From: Amia ocellicauda
Lineage: Eukaryota; Chordata; Actinopteri; Amiiformes; Amiidae
Direction: 5' to 3'
Length of the DNA: 64,000 nt
Assembly: GCF_036373705.1 (NCBI RefSeq)
Contig: NC_089850.1
Span: 34,520,233 to 34,584,232, forward strand
Both the position numbers and the translations under genes were made by a program. A model generated the notes under the pieces. It was not told the origin of the DNA. It did no database searches and saw nothing but the letters and a program-made list of their open reading frames with translations. Positions 25,647 through 38,300 of the stretch are shown here, one piece after another (within the stretch, counting starts at the first letter, position 1; each line of letters begins with the position of its first letter).

Positions 25647-25719
25647 TAATTGACTGATTGGCCAGCATGAGAATGCAGCACATCACTGCCTCATGTATGG
25701 TTGGCCAATTAGTCAATTA
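25647..25719. repeat. short inverted repeat, 18-bp arms
   Basis: The arms 25647-25664 and 25702-25719 (TAATTGACTGATTGGCCA and its reverse complement with one mismatch) flank 37 bases. It could be a hairpin or the remnant of a small foldback element. Confidence 0.75.
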
Positions 25720-26399
25720 TCCCCCTGGGCCAGCTGCACACCCTTTTTAAGGAGCCTCTACTGGTGGAAGATGGCTCTCTCCAGACACATTGTGAGGCAG
25801 TGGATGTGAGCATGTGTGGGTAAATAATGATTAAGTAATTGGGAGTGCCTGTTGGAACAAAAAACAGCACACTGTCTGATACCATTGGTTTAGAGTTTAG
25901 ACACTGAATTAATGAAACTACTCCTGGGTTCCAGCTCACTATGTATATTGTATGTATGATTTCATATCTGGGATATATTTAGAATACAGTATGAATCTTT
26001 AATCATTATACAGGTTTTTCTGTATAAGTGTGCCTGATTTTTGTAGTGAATAGGGAGGTCACATCCTGTATAGTCCTGGTTGGCCTATAAGATGATTTTC
26101 CTGTGGTTACAGCAGTGGCACACCTCCACACCATTCACCCATATTTTTGTAAAACCCAAAACACTTTGCAACAACTGATGTAAGCACTTCTGTCCAGTAG
26201 CAATGGGCTCACAGGCTCTTGTTGAAGTTCAAGTAAAAGTGGACAAAGGGAAAGAAAATGTAATGAACTTTCAGGGGGGAGTGTGAGGCTGGGGGTTGTG
26301 TGTAGTGTGTGTGAGCTAGGGTGGATGAGTGTTACTGTTAGTGTGTGTGTGTGTGTGTGTGTGAGAGCAGCATGTCTGCTCTGGTGTGGCTGCCCTGTT

Positions 26400-26640
26400 T
26401 GCTCACTGGGATGCGCTCACTTTATCAATCACACCCCATTACTTCATTTCCCCCCTAAGTGAGCGCTACGCAACACGAGTCACTGCAGATGAAATTACAC
26501 TCCTGTGTTTTAAATCATTAGGCCTCCCGAAAATCTAATCACCTGTTAACAGCCGACTGCATTACACAGGGCTGTCTGGGAAAGCGCTCTGTTATTGCAC
26601 TGCCGAACGAAACGGAGCCCCTGGTCCAGTCCTTGGCATC
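26400..26640. promoter_or_regulatory. candidate conserved noncoding element
   Basis: Non-repetitive balanced sequence with TTTATCAATCAC, CCCATTACTTC and AAATCATTAGG cores just after a GT microsatellite. Regulatory role is a guess from appearance. Confidence 0.18.
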
Positions 26641-29398
26641 CCGCCTGTATCATTGGATTATAGAGAAGCATCCCTGAGGCTGCGCTGATGTAACTGCAGA
26701 ATCTTCCTCTGCCTTCTTAATCCACATTGACTCCTCTGGTGTACCGGTACTTTGCTGTGTTGCTCCAACGTGTCCTGTGTCTGGCTATTCTTTCTAGTTG
26801 GCCCCAGGTGAGGTCGGCCTCTGTGTCTTGATGCTCTATACTTCTGTGCCAGGTAGTTTGTGGTCTTGCCCCTTCTCTGCACCTCAGGGGTTCACTGAAG
26901 GGCTTCTCATGTGATGTTAGTGGGAGTTTTTTTTTTTGTCCTCTTGATTAGGAGAGCAATGGAGATCTGGGTTGGTCTGGGCCAACAGCTCCTCCTCTGA
27001 ATTCTTGTGGCTACCTGGACAATTGGAGCTTTCTGTTACTGCCATCCAGATAAACCTCCAGCACCTTTCAGACAGACACACATCCAACCACCCTATGTTC
27101 CTGTTACCTGTGGAATTGCTAAACCCTGCACCAGTTCTATTGTTAGAGGTGTGTGTGTGAGTGATTAGGTGGGGGGTATACAGTGGTCGGTGTGTAAAGG
27201 GGTGTGTTTATCTCAGGGTAATAGGTCAGCATTGCTATAACATTACACAGTCCATGGCAGGAGCAGTGGAGGTGTAGAAAGGTGTTCAGTACCCACTGCT
27301 GTTTATATATAGATGATACAAGAACATCAAAAGCTAACATGACGCAACAAGGAGCAACGGAACACTGCCATTGAGCAGCACATATAACAACAGCAAAGTG
27401 TTACAGCCACGGTTATAATGGACCATTGCAGACCATCCAGTGAAATCTAGCGACACCCCACAGAACTCTGTTGATATTACACCAAACTTCGGTAACATTC
27501 TGCAAAAGTTTTGAAACATTACAAGGAAGTCTGATGGCATTCCACAGAACTTCGGCATCAGAACTCTGGTGACATTCCACGGAACTCCTTAATTAAACAC
27601 AATCAGACAAATTCCATATCAATTATAGTTGAGTGATATAGTTCAATAAGATTTTGTATGAATTAGGGTTTGAGCCAGGGGTTCGCATTTCCTGAAGATA
27701 TTGGCTTTTAATAATAATTGTGTTTTGACTCAGAAAACTATGATGGGATGAATTGGATGATTGGTGCCTCTCTCAGTTGAAACTTTCACCTATGGTTGCA
27801 CTGCAGTTGCAAAATAATCCCTCCCTCCCTCACTCTCTCCCCCACAAAACCACTGCTCCCAGTTCCCTGCCCCCTGCCTGCTGACCGCTCTGCTCGGTAC
27901 AGCCCCTCTGAGCATCGCTCTGATGTGTAACCTTGTTTGGAAATGTTTTCCCTTCCAGTAAATAAGCTTCCTGTAAATGCCTGAACTTTAAATTGTTTTG
28001 TATCGAGTTCTGTATCTATGGCTTGTTGGCTGTGTGTAATTTACTTTGGGGTTCGTATTGATTACGCAATTTCGACGGCAGATACTTCTCCACCCCCCCT
28101 CATTCATTCCACATGACCCAGCTGGGCTGTGCATTGAGAGGTTGGGAGGCTCTGCAGGAAGAAGAGCAGAACTAAATGAAAACTGATAATATTGATTAAT
28201 TGATGTATTGATTTGTTTTAAAAATAAATCCAATCAATCGGAAACAACTCCCATATGTTTCAGTTATAACCATGTATGTGTCTACTGGACTGTATGCTGG
28301 ACACGCTCGTAAACCGCAAACAACTCCTCTCGTTCTCTTTTTGTTTCTCTCAATCACCCTCTCCCTACCTCTTCTTTCTCTCTCTCCTACACCCACTCTT
28401 TTCACCCCTTCCCCATTCTCCATCTCTCTTCCCCTCTCCCTCTTTCTCTTCACCACCCTTCCCATTTCTCTTCCTCTTTCCTGTCCCCCTTCATATCAAA
28501 TTCAGATGAAGTGAGCTTCATCATCATGACAGCTTTGCATAACAGTTGCCAAATACACTGTCAGGAGTGGGTCCAGTGCCAAGCAAACAGTGCAAAGGGC
28601 CAACAGAGATAAAATAAAAAATAAACTCTACTTTATGTCTCTACTTTCCCTTTTCTCCATCCCCATCATTCTCCCTTCTCTCTCTCCCTCTCTCGGTTGC
28701 CCAGAAGCAGCATGTGTTAAGTATTCTCTTTGATCCCTCCTGCTCAGTGTACAGCCGCCACCATACTGTTACTGTTACACTGTTCCTGCAAACATCCAGC
28801 TCTGGCTCTGATCACCTACAGTCAAATCTGCCTTCCTCAGTCTCCGCATTTCTCATTAGAGATTAGCGTTTCTCCCAGAGTGCCAGAGAAGTACAGCTGC
28901 TCTTCATTTTGGAGCTAATTGTGCACTTTGTGATGTCCTCACATGGCCTCCTGTAGTTTCCCCTACTTTAGGAATACTTTGATCCGTGGGGGATTTCAGT
29001 GGGGGGCGGGTGGGTTGGTGTGTAGTGGGGTAACTGTGGGGGTCAGGGCTGAGGATCTGCCAGCATACAGATACAGACATACACAGACTCGGGCAGGCAC
29101 AGAGAGACACATTGAGACACAGGCAGAGACACACACAGGCCCCAGCACTTTCCTTAATAAAACAATATCAGAACAATATAGTACGGTAACCAGCCACTAA
29201 CCTACTGATTGACCAGACATACTGAGTCTCTGACTGGCACACTTACTCCCTGACACAGTGACTGTCTACCTGACACAGTGGCCCCCTGACAGTCTCACTG
29301 CCTGGCTGACACACTGGTAGTCTTACTGTACACACACTGACTGACCTGATGCAGTGATGGCCTGGGGCCCTAGGACAAGGGCCAGCAGTGGAGAAACA

Positions 29399-29412
29399 GC
29401 GCCGCCTGGTGG
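29399..29412 (-). promoter_or_regulatory. CTCF-like motif
   Basis: On the minus strand CCACCAGGCGGCGC matches 13 of 14 core CTCF positions (position 9 differs). It sits mid-way between the mdga1 and zfand3 promoters, where an insulator would make sense. Binding is untested. Confidence 0.33.
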
Positions 29413-29537
29413 TGTTGCTGCTGAGGTACTGCCTGTGCCAGCTGTCAGAGAGGAGCTAGTCAGGGGGCCACTGTCCAGTCACAGAGCTCCAGACCCACCC
29501 TGACTGACAGTTCAGTGTGTAAGTATATTATTCTTTG

Positions 29538-29544
<7 letters not shown>

Positions 29545-29591
<47 letters not shown>
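29545..29591 (+). repeat. (TA)n microsatellite
   Basis: About 23 TA units, followed 90 bases later by the (TTA)n tail of a minus-strand L2-type insertion. Confidence 0.93.
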
Positions 29592-29594
<3 letters not shown>

Positions 29595-29678
29595 GCCTCT
29601 AATACATGTGTTTGTCTGCACCATTAAGCAGGGAAATTGGTTGCCAAGACCGCAGCATGTGTCCGTGAGCATGACTGC

Positions 29679-29682
<4 letters not shown>

Positions 29683-29711
<29 letters not shown>

Positions 29712-30160
29712 TTTAATGTATTGGCAGACATACTTATCCAGGGTGAATTACAGGTTACACAATAAGCAATTTAAGCATTACAAAAGTGCAGATGTACAAT
29801 CAAAACAAAGTCACAATACTTACATATCCGAGTTCAATGAGGGGCAGACATCAGTCCTCGGAATGTGCTCAAGGGAGGGGGCATAGGACAAATCACAGTC
29901 AAACAACAGAGTCAACAATGTATAAGTAAGCAGGAGCACTGTTATATAAAGTGCAAAAATAATAGGAGTGCTAAACAGTTTTACAGGTACAGTTTGAACA
30001 GATGTGTCTTGAGAAATCACCAGAAGGTGGTCAGGGACTGTGCGGTCCTGAGCTCAGTGGGAAGGTCGTTCCACACTTAGGGGTGAGGGTGGTAAAGGAG
30101 CAGCTCTGAGGAAGGGGAGTGGAGAGGAGGTACAGAGAGTCTTCTGGCACAGGACAGGTC
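29683..30160 (-). mobile_element. L2-type LINE 3' fragment
   Basis: Read on the minus strand, it begins with a segment coding for a WNDLP-like motif, found in all copies of this family in the window. The 3' UTR follows, then the CACCCTGGATAAGTATGTCTGCC stem-loop and an ATT-repeat tail (29683-29712). It is 5'-truncated with no intact reverse transcriptase. Related copies are at 32235, 55920 and 24420. Confidence 0.65.
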
Positions 30161-31457
30161 AGTCCAGGGTAGTGTGCTGTTGCTTCTGTCTGTCAGCGTG
30201 TCGCACGTCTGTGCGTCTGTGGCAGTGTGTCTGCCTGTCTGTCTGTGTTCACCGTATTACTGCCCCGTTCCTGCAGCCTCCCTCTGTCTCTTGGGCTGCG
30301 TCCCAGCTGAGCTCTTAGCTACTCAATCAAACCTTTAACTGCTCCTTCTCCAGCTGTTTAAAAGGTGCCCATAATTATATGAACATCCAATTAAGCAAAT
30401 TTAATTTCAATCAAGTGTCCAATTAAGTGTCACAGGGGGCTCCTTCCTAAGTGCAGGGCCGTTATAGCATGATCAACTCAAATAGCAGAGGCTATTGAAG
30501 CTGTAGCAGTAGAAGGATAACAATTTTGTAGTCTGTTGTATTGGAGGAGCTGATTTTGATAGGACCCTGTGTCAGGTGTGTCGATGTGTTGTGTGTGCGT
30601 GACAATGTGAGGTGTATGTATAGTCAGTGTGTGTGTTAATGTGTGAGTGTATGTCAGTTTGTGAGTGAATGTGTGCATGTGTGTCAGTGCTTGTGTGTCT
30701 GTCAGTGAGGGCTGTCATAACAAACGACACGGGAGTAGCTGTGTTCCAGGACTTGCCAATGTAGTAGCGTGTTGTCTGCGTGTGTATCAGTGTGTGGCAG
30801 TTTGTGTCTGTGAGATCATGTCAGCATGTATGTTGGTATCACTGTGAGTCAGTGAGTATCAGTATGTGTACATGCTTGAATCAGTCTGCAGAAGTGTGTG
30901 TGTGTGTGTCGGTGTGTGACAGTGTGTGTTAGTCGGTTATGCTAGTGTGGTTATGCTGCAGAGTCTCATTAAATTTTGTGCCCTTGTTTATGGTCGTGGG
31001 GAGTGGGGGGGCTGGGCGGGTGTTTCTTTGATGCTGTGCTGTGCAGTCCCAGTGGGCCCCCGCTGGCCTGAAGCTGGAGAAAGGCTGCAGTGGGGGCTGC
31101 AATGACTCTTTGATGGGATACCAGCCCTGCCGTTCCCCCTCCCCTCCTCACAGCCCCTCCAGCAGCCCCACCCTCCGCCTGACAATCCCCAGACACGCCG
31201 AGCCCCGAAGCAGCCCTGGCATAAAAGTTTACTGTAGCAACTTAGAATGGTAAGCTGGCACTTTCATCATGTTTTAATTTTCTTTTCCATAGACAGAATT
31301 ATCTCCTCTGAAAGAACATCACAAATCTAAAAAGTTTACAAACAAGAGGAGTGCCACTCGATCCACTGTGCTTTTTTGGCAGTTACACTAACTTAAGGAC
31401 CTGAGAATCGGAGCCCGTCAGGTTCTGAACCATCCCTAATAGACAGGCAGCTTCAGC

Positions 31458-31530
31458 AACAGCGCTGGGGAGTTTGATCCACACCGCCCGTCACACTCTG
31501 GGTAAAAAAAGTGTCTGTGGTTTTCGGTTC
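31458..31530. repeat. dispersed repeat fragment (unclassified)
   Basis: Shares ordered words with 16436-16570 (GGGGAGTTTGATCCAC, CTCTGGGTAAAAAAAGTGTC). Family unknown. Confidence 0.35.
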
Positions 31531-32234
31531 AAATAAAATAGACTCCTGAGTAGTGCTTCTCAGATCATTGAAGTAATGTAGCTACCTAATGAAGCACGAG
31601 GGGTCGAATGGATATAAACTTTATGTTCTTATCTCCTGCTACCATTGCAATTAGTATTACTGCTCCTCTGTTGCTGCTGACTGAACTGCTGTTATTACCC
31701 ATCATTTGCCCTCACAGTATTAATAATACATAGAACACATGGAACAATGTTATAAAACTGTACACAATAATAACAATAATAAGAGAAATCAAGCAAATGA
31801 AACATAATACTGGTACTATAACTTCCAGTAATGCTACTGCAAAGGCAATTACTGCTATAACTGTATTATTGCTATTTTTCTTCATTAAATGTATCCCAAG
31901 TATAACTGTTGTATAGTAAGTTGCCCTGATTGAATATATTTTGTAAATATAGACTGGTACAGAAAATGTGGTCTGTGATTTAACATGGTCCACAAGAACA
32001 CAAGGTCGAATTGTATACAGGAATGTAATATATGCTCCTTTATGACATTTTCTTGATCTTGATACTATTCCATATAACATTGTGACATTCCTTGTTCCCC
32101 TATGACAGGTTTTGGTCTTATATACAATTATCCATCTGCCTTTTCCTTATTGGGCTCATATTTGCATATAATAAAGAAGTTATATTAAAAAAGCTTAATT
32201 ACTCTTGAGGGCTATTTCCATGTAAGATCAGTTA

Positions 32235-32490
32235 TAGAGTACGCTGCTTTTCTATCCTCGCCCCTAAGTGGTGGAACGACCTACCTACCAAGCAGGACGG
32301 CACAGTCCCTGCCCACCCTCTGGCGTGTGCTCAAGACACAACTGTCCAGATTGTACCTGTAATACCACAGTCTAATCTGCTGGACGATTCAGCACTCTTG
32401 CTCTTATTAAACTATGCTCCTGATGACTTATGTAATCTTATGTAAACTGTAAGTTGCCCTGGATCATAAATAATAATGTATTGAAAGCAC
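32235..32490 (+). mobile_element. L2-type LINE 3' fragment
   Basis: The segment CTAAGTGGTGGAACGACC leads into the same 3' UTR arrangement as the copy at 29.7-30.2 kb. It ends with TGTAAGTTGCCCTGGATCATA and an AATAATAATG tail. It is 5'-truncated and decayed. Confidence 0.65.
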
Positions 32491-34389
32491 TTCTATCATG
32501 TTACTCTAACTTATCCCATGCCTATCCCACCCCTTAGCACATACCTGGGATGTAACTGTATAATGTCTGCACTTGTACTACAATGCATGAATGCAAGGCC
32601 CAATTAAAAACTGTTCCTCCAATACAACACATTCTATGACTTTTCATTAATAATAATGACCACAAAAAAACAGTATACTACTAACTTACATACTCTCATA
32701 AATATGAGCATACCTGATATTACACTACAGCTAACCAACTTACTCTGACATCAGATTATTGATGCATACTGCTCCAAACCTACATCATACTATTTATGCA
32801 TTACAAAATATCACTGATATGAACCTGCATAGACTAATAATACATATGCAATAATATATCAAGCAAAAATGACTTGCAAGGCATCTTCTTTTATCTACTA
32901 TATTATTCATATTCATTTGCATATATATATTTTCCAATATTTTAGAAGATTATAGTATTTATGTTTATAAGCGCTCACCATAAAAATACATCTATTGAAA
33001 TCTATCCAGCAGATTCCATAGATTATGTGAAATATAATTGAATAATTGTTGAACGACCATCACAAATTAATTAGGTGAAATACAGAGCATGTAATTATGA
33101 GTTCAAGATATATAACTAAATATGAATTGAGCAGATGACATAACTTCGCTTAAAAACCTGAAAGTTGTTTTTAAAGCCTATTTATGAAACTTCTGTTAAG
33201 TTATGAGCAACCTTTTTTCATTTTTGTTTTTATGAGCCTGCTGGCTATTAAAATAAGGTTATTTTACTAGGGCACTGCGTGTTGCTTCGTACTGTGTTGT
33301 ATTAAACCACTCCTGTGTGGACAGCCCCCTTGAGATTATATATGTTAAAGTAGATTAAAATGAATAAAAGCATATAGCACAGGAAACAAACGCCTCTTTT
33401 CCAATATCTCCACTTTTCCCCCTCTCTCTCACGCACACACAGGCGGCCCGCTCGTCCACTCCTCCACAGCGGCGGCTGTCCAAGGCTCAGCCCGCGGTCA
33501 GTATCCTACGCTGCCTGGGGGAAGGGGAGACCTCCGGCGCAACCACCCCGACACAGCCGGGGAGACAGCAACCGCGTCGAGATCTCATTGTGTCATTTCT
33601 CCTTCTATATTGCGTCTTCCGATAACACACACACACTATTAAAAAATGGTCATATTTGTACATGTGTATTTTAAAATGTTAAGATTATTCTAATATTTAC
33701 TTTAAGAAAACTAAAAATACTAAACACCCCTAATGTAATAGTTTCGAATGAGCCCGCCCCCACAGCTGATATTTGTGTTGTTTTGGTATGGCCCGAGAAA
33801 CCAAGGCGCTGGATTGTGATTACTGTCAGAGGTAGATGGGGGAGGTGTATTTTATTTTAAAAGAATATAGTTGGAGAAGGGAAGTAATATAATAATTGTA
33901 CAGTATAAAATCATAATATATATATTTTTTAGTTAATAAATGTCCAATAATTAATGGTTTTGTACAATGAATTACGTTTAACTTCTCTTCTTGTAAATTG
34001 CACCCCTCTTTGAGAGGGAATGAAGCAGTTCCGCTCCAGCTGATTTCGGCAGGATCTCAAAGGCCCTAGACGAGACTTGGCTGTGCATCTGACGACATTT
34101 TGGCTCCAATACAGAGGCGAGTGTGCTTTCTAAACGTTGTTATCTTGAGCCACTATGAGAGATTGTGTGCTTACAGTTTCGTAACCCGCTTTCTTGTGTA
34201 AACCTTGGCCCCACACAGGCAAAATCAGCTGGAGGAATCCACTTCACCCACAAAGGAAGCGGAACACTTTAAGCAGACTCTAAATAAAGAAAGGTAACGC
34301 ACTGACCGGTGGATACACACTGTATTTCTCTTCATTTTGTCTGAATTGAAAACAGAAACTGTTATTTGTGAGTGTTGTTCTGTATTTTG

Positions 34390-35060
34390 GCAGTTGTAAG
34401 TTGGACCGAGCTGCCGGCCTCCCCTCTCCGGCGGTTGGTCACGCCCTCCCTCCAGCTGATCGGCCTTGGTGCCCGGTGCTGATCCCCGGACTCTCCGTGG
34501 CGGAGCTCGCCGTCGATTTACACTGTTTTCCTCGGCTGGGTTGAAGCGGCCGCTCGTGTCGGCGACGCCCTCGATCCCCCGAGACCCCGTGGACAGTAAG
34601 CCGCCTGGCCCCGCCGCCTCCCTGTCCCGCAAACCGCCAGAGAAGCCTCCCAGTACCGCCAGGCCTCTACCCCATCCCCGGTCTCGCCCACCCCGCCCTG
34701 CCGACTGGAGCTATGGGGGACACGGGCAGCGAACGCAGCAAACCGCCCAGCCTCCCGCCCCGCTGCCCCTGCGGATTTTGGGGGTAAGTTTATAGTGTTT
34801 GTAGGTGTGTATTGTTGCCGGTAACGGTGTCGTCGGGAGACGGGTTCTGCCCGCAGAGCTCTGGCCGTGGTAGTGTAGGAAACAGGGAAAACCATTGTTG
34901 TTGTTGTGGAAGGGGTTTGGGCAGGAGGGGGTCGGTCAGCGCTCCCCCTCAGGCCAGGCCGGAGCGCCGTGGTGAGGAGCCCCTCTTGTCGGTGTGGAAC
35001 TGGGGGCGAGGAGGAGAGGAATGGGACCCCTCTCCCGAATTGCCCCCCCCCGAACCGCCG
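34390..35060 (+). promoter_or_regulatory. zfand3 CpG island promoter
   Basis: A GC-rich, CpG-dense island spans the zfand3 start codon and first donor. No TATA box is evident, which fits a broadly expressed CpG-island gene. The 5' UTR should begin between about 34400 and 34700. The long open frames on both strands are compositional. Confidence 0.65.
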
Positions 35061-35303
35061 CTTATCTATTTTGTTAATACAAAGCGGTTAAACAAATTGA
35101 AAACCCACTGTCTCTCTAACCCCCGCCCTCCTTCTGTCTTTCTGTCTGTCTGTATTGCTCTCTTCCTGGTTGTCTGGGTGTTTTAGCTTGTATTTCAACA
35201 CTCGGTATCAATATCCGTGTTTAAAGGCCTATGAAGTTTGTGTGTGTACTACCCAGTCTATATATTGCATTTGCCAAGCAACGAGTACTATACTGCTGGC
35301 AAG

Positions 35304-35345
<42 letters not shown>

Positions 35346-38300
35346 AATAATATTATTGTGAATACTCGAGATTGTGCTCTGTTCCGTATTTCTACCCTGC
35401 CCTATATAAGAGTAAGTCTGTGAAGAGCCAGGTGACTCGCTCTATTAAATAGGCTGAAACTCGGCTGTTATGATTTAATATCGTTTGTGTCGATATTCCT
35501 GGAGTGGCCGCCTCGTATTCATCGAGTTGAGACCCTCCAATAACACTCAGTCAACTCGCCTGTTAGTCTCCTCCACCTCTGATGGGGACAGTGTGAAGTG
35601 GTGGAGGAGGCCATGAACAGGTGAGTGGAGGGGCAGGGGTGTATATTGGTAATTAACCTGCAATAGTCTCCATGCAATGCAAAACAATATAATCTTATAG
35701 AACTAGAACAGAATTTTCAAATGGTCTTGTTAATGCATAATACTCTGAACAAAAGTCTGAGTACAATAGTACATTTGGGTATGGGCATATAGTGTTCAGG
35801 TGTCGGATATGTCCAGATCTTGACCTTCCTGTTAGTACATTTGCATCAGCTGCAGGTGTGCAGGGTTAAAGTGGTTCTCTCAGTGTTTGTCTTGACCTTC
35901 CTGCTACAGCTAGGAAGGGATCACCGTTGTGTGTGCTGTTTGTTGTAGGGGCAAACTCTTTACCAAACAGCATGGTCTCTGATTCTGCTGCGGAGGTCAG
36001 TATTTTGATCTAGCCTGACTCTCGCAGGACTTGTTCGAGTAGGGAGGTCAATTCCAATCAAAATGGAAAATGTAACAATAACCGGATTTGAGGTAGGGGA
36101 GAGGGTGGAGGCTCACAGTGAAGCGGTTTACCTTTTCTCAAATTTCATATCATCGGGACACCATGCTGGTCCTGCAGAAACTAATTCCTGGCAGGTTTCA
36201 TAGATCTTTGTAAACCCCCTCCAGCTCACAACAATGCAAACCATTCTGAACTGGTTTAGTTTTGCAAATTAAGGGTCCCTTTACGCACAGCTGGTAATAA
36301 AACCTGAAGCCTGAGGACTGTGCTGGAGTGGACTGCAAGCCTCCAGGACCAGGGCTGCTTCTGGTTCAGTTTAGCAGATCCAGTTCTTTAATTTTTTGTT
36401 CAACTCGAACACCAAGAAGCCCTTGCAGTACTGGAACTGGGTTGTGCTGCTAGAGCTGCTGTTACAGGAGAGCTGCCTGTTTCTTACTTCTGTACAGGGG
36501 ATTAGTGAAGCCAATGTACTGCATACCAATGACCAGGCTTAAAAGAAATGGATTGTTTGACAAAGGAGCTTTAAATCCAGGCGTGAGGAGCTCCAGTCCA
36601 GGTTTTGATCCTGCCTGCAATTAATATTTCAGTTAACCCCGGTTCTGTTTTGCATTGAATAAGAATTAAAACTCTTCTGTGACTGGTTTAACAAAGGAAT
36701 TTAAATTGTATATTTGTTTACATATTAAAATGTGACACGTTTTTTTTTTTTAAATATATAAATAAATCCTGACCCTCTCCTCTCCATCTCCCCCCAAGTC
36801 TATTTGAGCAGAGCTCTTCAGCTCAGATAGCTCCTATTATATAATCCCATCAATTAATCAATGCATTACTGCACTGAGTGAGCCAGGTCCCCACTGCGAT
36901 GTGCTGGGCATCCCCAAGGATCTCAAGCCCTGTGACACTGCAATGGCAACTGTGACTCTGTTCAGGGCTGGCATTGGATTAAGGTACCTTGGTGTTTTTA
37001 GACCTGACTTTTTGTTGTGGGGGGTCTTCCTTGTAATTTGACTGACTCACTTACTAAATACTTTAAATATAATACAATTAGCTCAGCCAGTCATGTTTAA
37101 TAGGTCAGTGACTAAATTTGCACAAACGGGCGGGTGGGGGGGCGCTTCTGTCAAATGCTCCTTGAAGCAGTGTGGTTAGTTTAACATGAGGGGATCTGCT
37201 GTTAGTTTAAATTCCTGACACCAAAACCACAGGCCTAACCAAGAGGAGTTCTGAAAGCCAGCACTTGGCGCCAGGGTTAGGGTCGTGGGCTGGGGTCTGA
37301 CTCCTTCCAACAGAGACAGAAGGAGACTGCAGTGAAAGAGGGAGACAATGCAACGGGAGAGGCAGCCTGAGTTGCTCACCTTCTGGAGAGCAGGTGTGAC
37401 CTGTCCCTCACACTACAGAGTGTGTCTCCTTCTGATTAGACCTGCAGTTCCCCTCCATTAGAGCTCGGCAAAATGCAGCTCATACACACTGAGGACCCTG
37501 GCTTGATGGCACATTAACATCTCCTGATGGCAGAATTATAACCCACCCTTGGGGATTTTATATGGCAGCAAATCTGCTCCTCTTGCTCCTGCTGACCAGC
37601 CTCAACCTGGCCCTGTAAGGAGCGTGAGGCTGCTTCCAGCACAAATGGCAGACTGATTGGTGTTCCCCTTTTCCCAGTTAAACCCCAGGGACATAGAGGG
37701 GAGCAGCACTTACTCCTTTGTGTTCCTGGGGTTTAAGTCACACTAAACTGTCCTGGTACAACTGAAGATGCACTCAATCCTCTAGTTAAGTTACAACCTC
37801 CTATATTTAATGCTTCAGATATTCAGGTTGAAGGGTTTTATGGAAATTACCCCCAGGCTAGAATACTGACTGTTATGAAAGGCAAAAGATGTTTCCAGTC
37901 CAGAATCTAGGCTGTGATGAGTTTCCTGCAGTGCAAATGATCAGTTTTCTCCTGAAAGTGTAGTCACGCTAGTTAATGTGGAAACCTGCTGTATGGAGTA
38001 TGTATGCACTCCTTTCACTCATGTCCCCATTATAATAGCTGTGGTCAAAGACAGGGTAAAGATAGTGTTCGCAGCCTTGGTCCTAATGTTCCATGTGAGA
38101 TCATTATTGAACTTCCTTGGTTGTGATGTAAAGCACTATATTCAATGTGTGTAATGACCTGGGAGCACAGGTATGGCATACCACACCTAATTCCCCAGGT
38201 GCTTTGGGCTGCGTGGTGTCGTGAGCCGCAGTGCTGACATCTTGATTGCGGCTCTCGCCCTCATCAGCGCTAATTGCAGGTGACATTTAACAGGAGACGT

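Larger units (their letters stand above)
10161..34389. other. intergenic region between mdga1 and zfand3
   Basis: About 24 kb separate two divergently transcribed genes. No open frame here resembles a known protein and no exon set could be assembled. The content is mostly unique sequence of moderate GC with pyrimidine- or purine-rich blocks (about 15170-15480, 23950-24200, 24650-24830, 28320-28490), GT-rich degenerate stretches (30540-30960), microsatellites, retroposon remnants, and several AT-rich blocks that look like regulatory DNA. These are listed individually. From about 32.5 to 33.4 kb it is AT-rich and featureless. A small CpG-containing patch lies at about 33440-33590. Confidence 0.55.

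Noticed and set aside
26658..26882. 74-codon basic minus-strand open frame resembling a retroelement remnant
   Set aside because: Arg/Gln-rich but with no motif I can assign to reverse transcriptase, integrase or a host gene. Not reported as a feature.
34466..35186. Overlapping 109-125 codon open frames in the zfand3 CpG island
   Set aside because: GC-rich shadows. The true zfand3 frame starts at 34713 and splices at 34783, confirmed by phase and homology.
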